This document shows positions 12,019 to 22,924 of a stretch of 64,000 bases of DNA, piece after piece. The first letter of the stretch is position 1. Each line of letters opens with the position of its first letter. A program made the translations under genes and the position numbers. This DNA comes from Lepus europaeus (Eukaryota; Chordata; Mammalia; Lagomorpha; Leporidae), in NCBI RefSeq assembly GCF_033115175.1, contig NC_084834.1, positions 40,468,077 through 40,532,076 of the forward strand, in the 5' to 3' direction. The notes under the pieces are model-generated. The model was not told the DNA's origin. It ran no database searches and saw only the letters and a program-made list of their open reading frames with translations.

Positions 12019-13705
12019 AAAAAGAATAGAACAATTGTTATATTGTATAGCCATCTTTATTTAATTAGTTTTTCATGGAAACTCTTGCTTTAAGAGTTTC
12101 CACTGATCATTTACTTCCATCTTTCTTTCCCTTGTAAAAGACCAATGGTCTTTTTCTATCTTATATGTATCATTTTACTTATCATTTTAATGTCTTTTCT
12201 AGCAAGTTTCAATTTTTTAAAAAAAATTAGAAAAAAGTCTTTTATCTCTGTATCTTTCCTTCCTACCACATTGCATTGCTCACAATAAGGATTGTATATA
12301 GATTTGCCTATCAACCTAGTTACTTATACATCTATCTACTTATATAGTTGTGTATTTATCAATTAGTTCATGATACTACATAAAATACAAGAAAATGCAT
12401 GACCTATGTAAAATAGAATAAACAAAGTGAGATAACCTTATTAAAGATGATGTATATATAATCACAACTCTAACAGTGCCTGTCTTAATGACTTTCTCAC
12501 ATAAATATGACAAGTGAAATGTGTCCTCATAATATGTTAAGAATAATCAATACTATAGCATTGCTCAGTGGGAACTCTCCTGAAATTCAAGAATACTGAA
12601 ATTAATAAGAACAGAATCTGCAGTAAGATTGTTGTTAAATGCCTGCTATTCTACATTACACAGCAGTTAGATGCAGTCATTTAAATGAGATCTGCTGATG
12701 TCATATGGGAAGAGACGTCATTCTTCTAATCTAAGCACTGCCTCCGAGATAACTTGCTTACTCCTGCTTCTTTTTCTGAAGTCTTAGGTTGGGGTGGAAG
12801 GTTCTGAGGCAGTGAAGATAGGAAAGCCACTAGAAAGAATGAATCTAAATCTCTCAGTCACCAAACAAAAAGCTACTCAATTAAACTGAGATGACAGATA
12901 GAAAAAGCTGTTATTGTGTTACATAACTGAAATATTATAAAATAATAGCAATTAGCTTATTCATGTAATAAAAAACATTTTGATGTAGATCATAAATCAC
13001 TCAATGATTTTTATTTTAGGATTTTTGTTTATAAATACCTTTTGACACAAGGTAATAGCAAAATGAAACAAGTACATTTTTGTCCCCAAAAGTACCAATA
13101 AAATTACTAGGTAAATAGATTCTCATGATCTGGCATAATGTAAAAATACACTATAAATGTAGGGAACAGTTGATGGACTGACTATATTTCTAAAGGCATT
13201 CTCTCTTAACATTTTGTCTCTTCTCCTTGCTTTCAGTAAATATTGCTTGATTGTGAAGCAGTAGGTAACCTTTAAAGTTAAGTGAAAGAGTGAATTAACT
13301 TAAAAATATTCCTTCTGTGTCTATAGTATGAGAGTATAAGAACAAAAAATGATGGAGAGAGTAAAGGTCAAAACTCTTCCACATATGAAGATGAAACTCC
13401 TGATTTAAACTTATTTAAAAACAGAATTTCAGGAATATTTTCCCTATAGCTTAAAATTGTAGCATTAATCTTTATGCAAATCCTGATTTCAACTATATTC
13501 CTGACTAAAGCTCTAAAATGTCTTGAGAATGTAGAGTAACATTAACAATAAGGTTCTACTAGGAACCCTAACTGTATTAGAGTCATTTAAGTAAAAGGAT
13601 AAAATCTTAGAAGTGGTGTTATCTTTAAGTCACTCTTGTCTGACATAATTTTACAAGGTAATTCATGTGTTTTTGTGGACATTGATAACTTAAAACAAAT
13701 ATAGT
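12019..13705. other. Unique AT-rich sequence
   Basis: No gene seen. The stretch 12640-12800 is less AT-rich and has motifs such as ATTTAAAT and GACGTCA close together, possibly regulatory. Confidence 0.5.
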
Positions 13706-14042
13706 GGGGCTGGCACTATAGTGTAGTGGGTAAAGCCACCACCTGCAGTGCCGTCATCCCATGTGGGTGCTGGTTTAAGACCCAATTGCTCCACTTCCAA
13801 TCCAGCTCTCTTCTATGGACAGGGAAAGCAGTAAAAGATGGCCAAGTCCTTGGGCCCCTGCATCCGTTTGGGATTCTTAGAAGAAGCTCCTGGCTCCTGG
13901 CTTCAGATCGGTGCAGCTCTGGCTGTTGCAGCCAATTAGGGAGTGAGCCAGTGAATGGAAGACCTCTCTCTTTCTCTGCCTCTCCTTCTCTCTTTGTGTA
14001 ACTCTGACTTTCAAATAAATAAATAAATCTTTAAAAAAAATT
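13706..14042 (+). mobile_element. CSINE, older
   Basis: Head GGGGCTGGCACTATAGTGTA, body with GAAGCTCCTGGCTCCTGGCT, and tail TTTCAAATAAATAAATAAAT. Confidence 0.92.
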
Positions 14043-15978
14043 TAGTGACACAGTTCCCAAAAATTCAGTGTAAACATGCCTATATCAGGAATAGATTCAC
14101 TAAATAGGTAACCTTTGTAAGGACTGGTGGTTAGGTTCAATCTTGTGGATTGCTTACATTTTACGTTCTTATTCAAAGCACTTTCAACACAGTTATCACT
14201 TCTTTTACCAAAGTTAATTTTGTCCTTCTCTTACAATTCTGAGTACTTCCTATTTACAATTAAAAATCTGGAATGTATGATAGGAAGTTCTTTTTCCAAT
14301 TACCTTCCCTCTGCTTCTACCCCATTCTTCTGCAGAAGCTAAGGAAGAGAGTAGGTGTGTGAAAATTAAAAACTAGGAAGACATGAATGGTAATAAATAT
14401 TAGCTGTGCTTTGAGTAGAGACTGAATAAATATTTCTGTTCATTCTATATAAATCTCATTGTTCTAGAAACAAAACTGTGAGGATCAAAGGAATGACAGT
14501 AAATCATAATGCACAATATATATTTACACTACCAGATCTGAGATTCTATCACATTGTTTATCAACATAGGGAAAAAATCTTTCTTGTTTTTTTCTCTTAA
14601 AAATTTGATATAGTTTCAATTATTCTACTTGGTTACTAGGCCATATATACATTACGTCTGTAAAATTGTGGAAGTAGTTTCCATAAACCATCCATAGAAA
14701 GTGATCTTATTACCTTGGTCTCACTGCCCTTGCCTGAGGGAACAAAATCATAGGCACAAGTTGCTTTGCCTCTTCCCACTCTAACTACCCTGTGTGGTCG
14801 TTACCTTACCAGTTTTTTCTCATTTGCATGCATCTCGGCCTCCATTTCATTAAGCTGTCAGTGTCAGGCTGAAAGGAACTTTTGCTTATCTGAGCTGATA
14901 GATAGCAGTGAAGCTTGTTCCCTGGTGTCTGCATCTTTCAGGATGGAAGCAAGATTGGGAAACAGATTTATAACAATACATGGATGCACTGAATTAGAAA
15001 AGACAGTTTCAGAGCAATGACATGCTTTTTTTCCCCTCTGATGCACCCTCCGCCGAGGTATGTCAAATACAGTATATTAAAGCTTTACAAGTTTTGAAAG
15101 CTTTTCCAACCTCTTTCTTTTGTTGTTTTTGTTGCTGTAGTTCTTCTCGCTTCCCCTTGTTTTGTTTGTATTTCCTCTGGATCAGGTACATCCTTTCTAG
15201 ATTGCTGTGTTAGGAAGTCAGTTTTAAATGATAGCTTTCCCTCTTACATGCTAAGCCTAATTGCTAAAAAGAGGATGGAAAACCTTACCAAAAAAGTAAA
15301 TCTGTCATGTCAGCAGGGCAGCCCACATCCATCAACGCAGCAACAACTTCTCTCAGTTTATCATAAAGAGCCTTGCCTGGGATAAAATAACTTTGAAAAT
15401 CATTCCAAAAGTGAACATACTGCTCACTTTGAGGAAATGAAAGGTTCAACAGACACCAGTTTCATATTAAGTTTTTAATTTTTGTAGCCACCATGATGAA
15501 ATAATAAACATTTAGGTGATATTACTTTGTAACTAGTATTACCTGAGTCCACATTTTCTATCTAAAGATCCTAATGAGACATTAAGTGGTATCTTCTCAG
15601 ATTTGACTTAACAGGTATGCCATTTCCTTGAATAAGATCCAACCAGGTTATACATTTCTATTGGGTGTCTAGAAAGGTTCTTGAGTCCAGTATTCCCCCT
15701 CATATATGAACCATAATTTTAAAAAATGTTCAGTTACACTGTGTACATGGTAAATTGAAAGGCAAAACTAAATTAAAACATTCATGTTTCTATTGGGTTG
15801 TTAAGATGCCTCCATCCATTGTACTGGAAAAGTGAGATAAATGCCAACAAACTCTCTACACTATATCCACATTACTTCACTGTACTCAGATCACATTTGT
15901 TCAGAAACATTGTGGACTAAGGATGTGGTAGATGCTATGAATTCAGTGGTGAGCAGCACAACCCCTACTTTACCACTG
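14043..15978. other. Unique sequence with a candidate conserved non-coding block
   Basis: The block at about 14780-15060 is of balanced composition, free of repeats, and rich in short motifs (ATTTGCATG octamer-like, CTGTCA MEIS-like, TTATCT/TGATAG GATA-like). No coding gene seen. Confidence 0.45.
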
Positions 15979-15987
15979 AGAACCCTT

Positions 15988-16306
15988 ACAGGGCCAGAAT
16001 TGTGGCTACAGCGCCAGCCAGCATCTCATATGGGTGCCCCAGGTTTGAGTCCCTCTTGCTCCACTTCTGATCCAACTCCCTGCTGATGCTCCAGGGAAAA
16101 CAATGGAAGACAGCCCAAATGTTTGACCCCCGCCCCCGCACCCAGGTAGGAGAGCCAGATAGAACTCCCAGGTCCCGACTTGGCCTGTCCCAGGCCTAGC
16201 TGTTGTAGCCCATTTGGTGAGTGAACCTGTGGATGGAAGAGCTCTGTCTCTTTGTCTCTCCCTCTCTCTCTCTAACTACCTTTCAACTAAATAAATCTTA
16301 GAAAAA
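15988..16306 (+). mobile_element. CSINE, older
   Basis: Head GGGCCAGAATTGTGGCTACA, body, CT-rich 3' part and AAATAAATCTT tail. A 9-bp TSD (AGAACCCTT) lies at 15979-15987 and 16307-16315. Confidence 0.88.
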
Positions 16307-16847
16307 AGAACCCTTTCATATATGTGAGTAAATATAAAATACTTGATTTATGGTATATAATAATGGTATTCACAAAACAGCTGTGTTAGTATATGTAAAC
16401 ATGATGCATCATTTTATATTGGAGTTCCTTGGGAATAAAAGAAATATATGATCAAATTGCTAAGTTGTAAGGAAAAACTAAGAATATGGAAAGGGAACAC
16501 AAAAAAAGAACAAAAATTATGTTAGAAACTGAAATCTAACATGTGTTCTGATTGCTATGCTAAGCAACTTACAGTTTCCACATTTTTTTTACTTACTCTG
16601 ATATAAGAATTCCTAAATCCTATTTTCATGTAAAGACATTAAAGTGCAGGGATATAAACAGATTATTCACAGTCAGCTAATATTCAACTGATAAGCATAT
16701 TTCTCTAAGTGTGATTGTACCCACTGCACACAGAAAGCACTTAATTTTTGATTGTTAAAGTCAATGAATGCATGAATGATTCCAATGCTGTTCATTTCTG
16801 CTTATATTATGCCTTTATGCCTTTGTTACTAGGCAGAGACAGCCTTT

Positions 16848-16971
16848 TGTTTGTTTGTGCACCTGCCCTTCAGGGAGATGGGGGTCATTAAAGGAAACTG
16901 AACATTGAAAAAAAATTTATTTTAAAGATTTATTTATTTATTTGAAAAGTTGGAGTTACACAGAGAGAAGG

Positions 16972-17013
<42 letters not shown>

Positions 17014-17268
17014 CTTCTGTCCACTGGTTCACTCCCCAGATAGCCACAACAGCCAGAGTTGAACTGTTCTGAAGCCAGGAACCAGTAGCTTCTTTCGGGT
17101 CTCTCATCTGGGTGCAGGGGCCCAAGGACTTGGGTCATCTTCTACTGCTTTCCCAGTCCATAGCAGAGAGCTGGATCGGAAGTGGAGCATCTGGGACTTG
17201 AACTGGAGCCCATATGGGATGCTGGCACTGCAAGTGTTGGCTTTACCTGCTATGCCACAGCGCTGGTC
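16848..17268 (-). mobile_element. CSINE carrying ~70 bp of extra 3' sequence
   Basis: The normal body and head are at about 16920-17268, including (GA)n at 16979-17011. Beyond the SINE tail lie about 70 bases that are not SINE (16848-16917), ending in a CAAA-type stretch. A perfect 14-bp TSD (CAGAGACAGCCTTT) lies at 16834-16847 and 17269-17282, enclosing both parts. Confidence 0.85.
16979..17011 (+). repeat. (GA)n microsatellite
   Basis: Sixteen or so GA units in the SINE 3' part. Confidence 0.9.
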
Positions 17269-17693
17269 CAGAGACAGCCTTTCGTATAAGCCCTTAGCAG
17301 CTGTATAGCCATGACAGATAATCTTTTGGAGATCTAAAAGTACTTTAACTTAACCTAACTTTTATTTCCTATTTAAAAATCCCCCAAAATACTGTAACTC
17401 AAATTTCTTTTGAATTTTATATACTTCACATAGTCAGACAGAAGTATGTTACATATTATTAGATGTCTCTTAATAGTGTGATTTAAATGCAAAAAGTTAA
17501 AATGGGATTTCAGGAATGCTATTTACGAGTTGCATGATCATGGAGATATCAAATAGGAAAGTCTTCCCACATATAAGATGCCATAGAATTATATCTCTCC
17601 ACAAGCCATTTGTTGTTGTTGTTCATTTGTTTTCTTTGTCTGTTTTTAATGAGAATTCCAATCCATAAAAGGTTTTACAATGGAGTCCTTATA

Positions 17694-17767
17694 AACATTG
17701 TGGCTCAGCAGCTAAAGCCACCTTCTGCAACACTGGCATCCCATATGGACTACTGATCTTGAGTCTT
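17694..17767 (+). mobile_element. CSINE head fragment
   Basis: Only the first ~75 bases are present (ATTGTGGCTCAGCAGCTAAA, CATCCCATATGG). It joins directly to minus-strand L1 sequence, so the 3' part is lost. Confidence 0.7.
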
Positions 17768-17782
17768 TGAATTTCTTTCTTT

Positions 17783-17872
17783 GAAAAATTCCTGTTCATA
17801 TTGGTAGACTATTTCTTAATTAGATTATGTGTTTTTGTTGAGTTTCTTGAGCTCCTTATATATTCTGGATAT
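17783..17872. repeat. Left copy of a ~90-bp duplication flanking an L1
   Basis: Matches 19135-19228 with about five substitutions and a few small indels. It is old-L1 sequence present twice, on both sides of the inserted L1. Confidence 0.75.
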
Positions 17873-19134
17873 AGTCAACTTCAGAACTAATGTCATCAAG
17901 AACCCTTGACCTGATTGTCAAGAGACAGTTAACTATTGTTACTTTTACTGTGTATATCCTTTGTTTTTGGTTTTTTTTCTTTCTCCTCTGTTTTCTTTCT
18001 CTCTCTCTCTCATCTCTCTACCTCACACTATATGCTGAACTCTCTATGTAACACAGAGTTAATTACATGTATTTTAAAGCAATTGGAAAAAGATACTAGC
18101 TAAAAAAAGGGAGGAAATAAGAGATGGAGGAGGTAGTCTAAAACTGTAAAAAAAAAAAAAGTATAGTTATGCATACAAGCATATAGACTCACCTCTTAGG
18201 GCACAGCCTAAGACCTAATCATGGGGCTCCAAACCCATAAGAATTGGTGATATAAACACCATCTTCAATGTTACAATGATCAACTTAAGTGTTAAAGGCA
18301 ATGGGTAGACTGGTCTAAGTTTAAAAGGGATGACATAAATAACATCAAATAACCAGTAAAAATAATGGAATTAAAAAAGGAAGGAGGAACCAACATGGGA
18401 AGCAGTCCACACAGAAGACTCCTAGAATGACTTTCTCAGTAAATAACACTCTGACCTCAGAGTCAACCCATAAGGCTTCCTGGTCAGGCTGAAAAGCCTG
18501 CAAGAGCATCTCAGGCATGGAAAAAAAAGACTCTGTGGAAAACAAAAACAAAAACAAAAACAAAAACAAAAACCAACCCTACACGGAGGATCTCTGTGAG
18601 ACCTCAGAGGAAAGGAAGGGTCATCAAAGAAGGAGACACTATCTCTGAAGGGAGAGGAGAACATCCTCTTTGCTTATGGCTGTGTCCAAATAGCAACAGA
18701 GTCTATGGTCACAAAAGGCCTCCATAGCCCTGGCAGTCCACGACAAGAGCCTCGGGTGATCACTGATGTCATAAAAAAAGTGTTAATTGGTAAAGGAACA
18801 ACAGTAGTCACTGTGCACTTGCTCTCCAGGTAGGAACTCTGTCCCTATTGAATTGTAATATGAGAATCGACTGCAAATTCTCTCCCCAAACTGTACTCTA
18901 TATACTGTGTGTGGGCGTGGGGACAAATTGTTGAACTCTATGATCAGCATAGAGATGGTCCTCTATATATAAAGTCATACTAAAAATGATCCATAATGAA
19001 TAAGGAGATGGGAGAGGGGATGGGAGGTGGGAAGGGAGTAGGGTAGGGGGCAAGAGGGAAAGAACTACCGTATTCCTAAAGTTGTATCTATGTAAAAATG
19101 ATTCATTAAATAAATAAAAATAAATAACAAAAAA
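17873..19134 (+). mobile_element. 5'-truncated LINE-1 3' end inserted in an older L1
   Basis: A + strand L1 3'UTR region. The segment 18380-18470 matches 58970-59080 (AACATGGGAAGCAG, CACTCTG.CCTCAG). A purine-rich tract lies at 19000-19065, then a short sequence and an A-rich tail (19095-19134). It contains a CAAAAA repeat at 18541-18572. It is flanked by near-identical copies of about 90 bp (17783-17872 and 19135-19228). Confidence 0.72.
18541..18572 (+). repeat. CAAAAA simple repeat
   Basis: About five units of AACAAA/CAAAAA inside the L1 3'UTR. Confidence 0.85.
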
Positions 19135-19228
19135 GAAAAATTCCTGTTCATATTAATAGACTATTTTTTCTTAATTAGATTATGTATTTTTTGTTGGGTT
19201 TCTTGAGCTCCTTATATGTTCTGGATAT
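19135..19228. repeat. Right copy of a ~90-bp duplication flanking an L1
   Basis: Partner of 17783-17872. It begins GAAAAATTCCTGTTCATATT and ends CTGGATAT. Confidence 0.75.
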
Positions 19229-19689
19229 CAATCCTTATTCAGATCTATAGTTTGCAAATATTTTCTCTGATTCTATCAGTTGCCTCTTTATTGTTTCCTT
19301 TGCTGTGCAGAACCTTGATAGCATTATGTAATCCCCTTTGTGAATTTTTGCCTTTATTGCCCATATTTCTGGTGTTTTGTCTAAGAAGTCCTTTCCTACG
19401 CCAATGTCTTACTATGTTTTTCCCATGTTTTCCTGTAGTAATTTGATGCTTTTAGGTCTTAGGTTTAGATTTGTGATCTATTGTGATTTGATTTTTGTAA
19501 AGGGTGTAAAGTAGGGGTCGTGTTTCATCCTCTTTATTCATTCCTTCTACATTTATAAGTCATACTGCTAGGTACAGGGGAAACAAAAGAGAACAAGATG
19601 GATAAAATCTTTGCATTTAGAACCTGATAGAGAGAGAGACAAATGCCAAGTAAAATATGCACAGATAAAGATACCCCAAGGGGTCATGG

Positions 19690-19875
19690 AATAATGGCAC
19701 TGAAAAAGAAATTTATTTTGGCACAGAGGAACTTTGAAGTCCATGCATAGTCTTTTCATAAAATGCACTTTTGGTTAACTTTTTGAATACTCTTTGAATG
19801 GATGAATTTCAAATTTTTTGCACTGCAATAAATTTTTTTTAATTCAATTTTCCATGGACTTTTTGAAGTACCCTA
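19690..19875 (-). repeat. Palindromic MITE-like repeat (DNA-transposon type)
   Basis: The right end reads CCATGGACTTTTTGAAGTACC, the complement of the start of the repeat at 24696. The left half (TTTATTTTGGCACAG, AAGTCCATGCATAGTC) runs parallel to 24737-24800. Inverted termini of about 20 bases suggest a non-autonomous DNA transposon; I cannot name the family. It may be two abutting copies. Confidence 0.5.
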
Positions 19876-20293
19876 TTACTTGACAGATAGATGAAAACAT
19901 TGGGAGCTATCGATAAGTGCTATATAGAAAATAAATAAGGAGTAGGAGACTTTACTGTGGATGACATGATAACCACAAAATGATCCCTAACAAGCTAATT
20001 CACAGCATGAGTTTTAACGTTGGGAGAAAATCTATGAAGCAGAGAATGATGAAGATATGTTCAAGGGACAAGACAGTATAAAAAAGCCATGTGGTTTGTG
20101 TTTCTTCGTGTGTTAAAGGAGGATGATGACAATCTATACAAAGTTTGAGAATTAAATAATAGAAAGCATATGCAGGGATACGTGTGTTTCTCAAGACCCT
20201 TTAAACCACAAAGTACATAAAACTCTCCCAATTAGCAGTATTGTTAAAATGGGAAATAAGCATTGCATTAGTGTTACAAGCACTGGTTTGCTT
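19876..20293. other. Unique sequence, no gene seen
   Basis: Nothing recognised between the MITE-like repeat and the next CSINE. Confidence 0.55.
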
Positions 20294-20309
20294 TCACTGA
20301 TTTACTTTT

Positions 20310-20646
20310 TTTTTTTTTTTTAATTTGACAGGTAGAGTTATAGACAATGAAAGAGAGACAGAGAGAAAGGTCTTCCTTCTGTTGGTTCTCCCCTAATGGC
20401 CGCGATGGTCGGCGCTGCACAGATCCAAAGCCAGGAGCCGGGTATTTCCTCCTGGTTTCCCATGTGGGTGCAGGGACCCAAGCACTTGGACCATCCTCTG
20501 CTGCCCTCCCGGGCCACAGCAGAGAGCTGGACTGGAAGAGGAGCAACCGGGACTAGTACCCAGTGCCCCAACTGGGACTAGAAGCCAGGGTGCCGGCACC
20601 ACAGGCAGAGGATTAGCCAAGTGAGCCACGGAGCCGGCCTCACTGA
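20310..20646 (-). mobile_element. CSINE, fairly young
   Basis: T run at left, body with CTTCCTTCTGTTGG, head complement GCCACGGAGCCGGCC at right. A perfect 16-bp TSD (TCACTGATTTACTTTT) lies at 20294-20309 and 20647-20662. Confidence 0.95.
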
Positions 20647-20662
20647 TCACTGATTTACTTTT

Positions 20663-22580
20663 AAGCAGTCTTTCTAGCTGTGAAGCTCAAATCTCCAACT
20701 TGCAAGCTCTATGATATCAGACAAATGGTTTATTAACCTGTAGAATATGAGTCTCTCTTCTGAGAAAGGGAATAAGTCTTGAAGGTCAGCTTTCCAGTTG
20801 GGGACAGTAAGGGCAGGGACAGCCTGGAAGAATAATGGAAAATAATCAAGGTCATTATCCAAGTTTTAAAGATGAGGAAACTGCAGTGATATAGCATCTA
20901 ACTATAGCAACACAGAAACGGTGTTCAAAGCCTGACAGTCTGAATCCAAAACACATGGTGGATTTCCAGTATCTCACTACCCATGTATTTCAACACAGTG
21001 AATGTTGTATGTTAAGTTTTCCTTGAAGGGAAATATAGATCCAAAAACTATGCAGGTGATCCTTTGTCTCTTTAGAATATAAGAAGTTTTTTTCATGACT
21101 TATGTTAGTTCTCAACCAAAAGATATGTTTTGTCCTGTTCTCCACCAAGGAACATTCCGCAATCTGGAAGGGAGGAGATTGGTGCTGCTCACCCCTTACG
21201 CAGATGCCTGGGAGGCTGCTAAACATCCTGCAATATGTAAGGCAGCCCCTCACCATGAACAATCATCTAGATCAATCGGGTACTGGTTCCAAGTTTGGGA
21301 AACTTTGGGCTAAAATAATAAAAAGACAAATATTCTCTTTTTTAAAACTTTTATTTAATAAATATAAATTTCCAAAGTGCAACCTTTGGATTATAGCAGC
21401 TTTTCCCCTCATAACCTCCCTACAAACCTGCAACCATCCCATCTCCCGCTCCCTCTCCCATCTCATTCACATCAAGATTCATTTTCAATCATCTTTAAAG
21501 ACAAATATTCTCTTAATGATGGAAAGGGGTGGTATATAAAACAACAGCAGCAAGTTACATACATTTTGAAGGGGGTAAGATAAAATGATTCAGGTACATC
21601 CAGAAAATAGTTTTCTAAACCATAATGGGGAAGAGTTTTTCTCTGGAAGCTATAATCTGTGAGAATAGCATGAGGGATGGCCTCTATAAATAACTGCTTT
21701 TTGATGTAACTCACTCTTAGAAATACAATATTGCTTTGCAGAGGTAGTAATATGGAGGAAGGAAATAAGTTTTAAAGTGTAGATATTTTGCAAGCCCACA
21801 GTTCTTATGTGCAATTTTTGAAGTATGTGATGACAAGTGTTTGCAAAATCAATGAGCTTCCTTTCAGGAATGAGAGTTAAAAATTCAGAAGGCCTATGTC
21901 AAATCCTACTGATATGTATGATTCTGATTAGGACTTTGAAAATTTTAATACTTCAAAATTCATGTTGCCTCTTTGTCAACTGTTGGAAACAAGGTACTTA
22001 GAATGTCTTCTATATTCTTACATTTTGATAGGACATCTTTTGGTGATATCCATCTACTTCAGGCCACATAGGCTGGTAAGATATCAATTGGATTGGTAGC
22101 AAGAGTTGATTGACTCCAATAAAACTGAGCTATAAGGATCCACTCTGGCTTCTGTTGAAAAGTAACAAGAGTATCAATTAAAATGGGCATCTGCTAAAGT
22201 TAAGACATAATTAAAAGCATGAAAACTCTGGATCCCAACTTTCCTCATACAGTCCCAAATATAATATTTTGCTCTCTATGTGTCCTTAAGGACACTTTGC
22301 AATACAGCTTGATCTGTTTCTTAAACATTCATGTAGGCGTTAATAACATCTGCCTCATAAAGTTTTATATGAAACAATTATATATTTCCTTCATTATAAT
22401 CAGTGGTCAGCTAATGCAATAACTAATGAGTACATTCAACATTAATTCCAATGGGAAACCACATACTCAAAGTAGGTCTCTACATATGTATGAATCCAAA
22501 TTAAATTTCTTGGTATGTTATTTTAAGAACAGTTAAATAGAAACTTCTGAAATTTAACAACATTGATTAACAATCTAAGT
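20663..22580. other. Unique sequence around a short L1
   Basis: Apart from 21340-21496 nothing is recognised. The open frames here are short and unsupported. Confidence 0.55.
21340..21496 (-). mobile_element. Very short (157-bp) 5'-truncated LINE-1
   Basis: L1 3' end only: T-rich tail complement, AATAAA complement (TTTATT), then the pyrimidine-rich tract and CATTCACATCAAGATTCATT, as at 36377-36520. An 18-bp TSD (AAAGACAAATATTCTCTT) lies at 21322-21339 and 21497-21514. Confidence 0.9.
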
Positions 22581-22594
22581 AGAGAGTATTTTTT

Positions 22595-22910
22595 CTTTTT
22601 TAAAAGATTTATTTATTTATTGGAAAATCAGAGTTATGGAGAAAGAGGGAGAGACAGAAAGAGAGATCTTTCATCTGCTGGTTCACTCACCAGATGGCCA
22701 CAATGGCCAGGGCTGAGCCAGGCCAAAGCCAGGAGCCAGGAGTTTCTCTTGGGTATCCAACATGGATGGCAGCATTCCATACACTTAGGTCATCTCCTGC
22801 TGCTTTTCCCAAGGAGCTGCGTCAGAAGTGGAGCAACTGGGACTTGAACCCATGCTGATATGCCAACTCACAGGCAGCTGTTTAATCTACTGCACCACAA
22901 CACTGGCCCC
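22595..22910 (-). mobile_element. CSINE, older
   Basis: Tail complement AAAAGATTTATTTATTTATT, body, and head complement CACCACAACACTGGCCCC. TSD of 14 bases with two mismatches (22581-22594, 22911-22924). Confidence 0.9.
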
Positions 22911-22924
22911 AGAAAATATTTTTT

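Larger units (their letters stand above)
17768..19535 (-). mobile_element. Old minus-strand LINE-1 fragment, split by another L1
   Basis: The pieces 17768-17872 and 19135-19535 together match the part of ORF2 complement seen at 39440-39850 (TTTGAAAAATTCCTGTTCAT, CTCCTTATATATTCTGGATAT, then TTGCAAATATTTTCTC and AGGTCTTAGGTTTAGAT). The insertion between them is a + strand L1 3' end. Confidence 0.75.

Noticed and set aside
18541..18572. A short tandem array considered as a CRISPR-like repeat
   Set aside because: It is a 6-base simple repeat in an L1 3'UTR of a mammalian genome.
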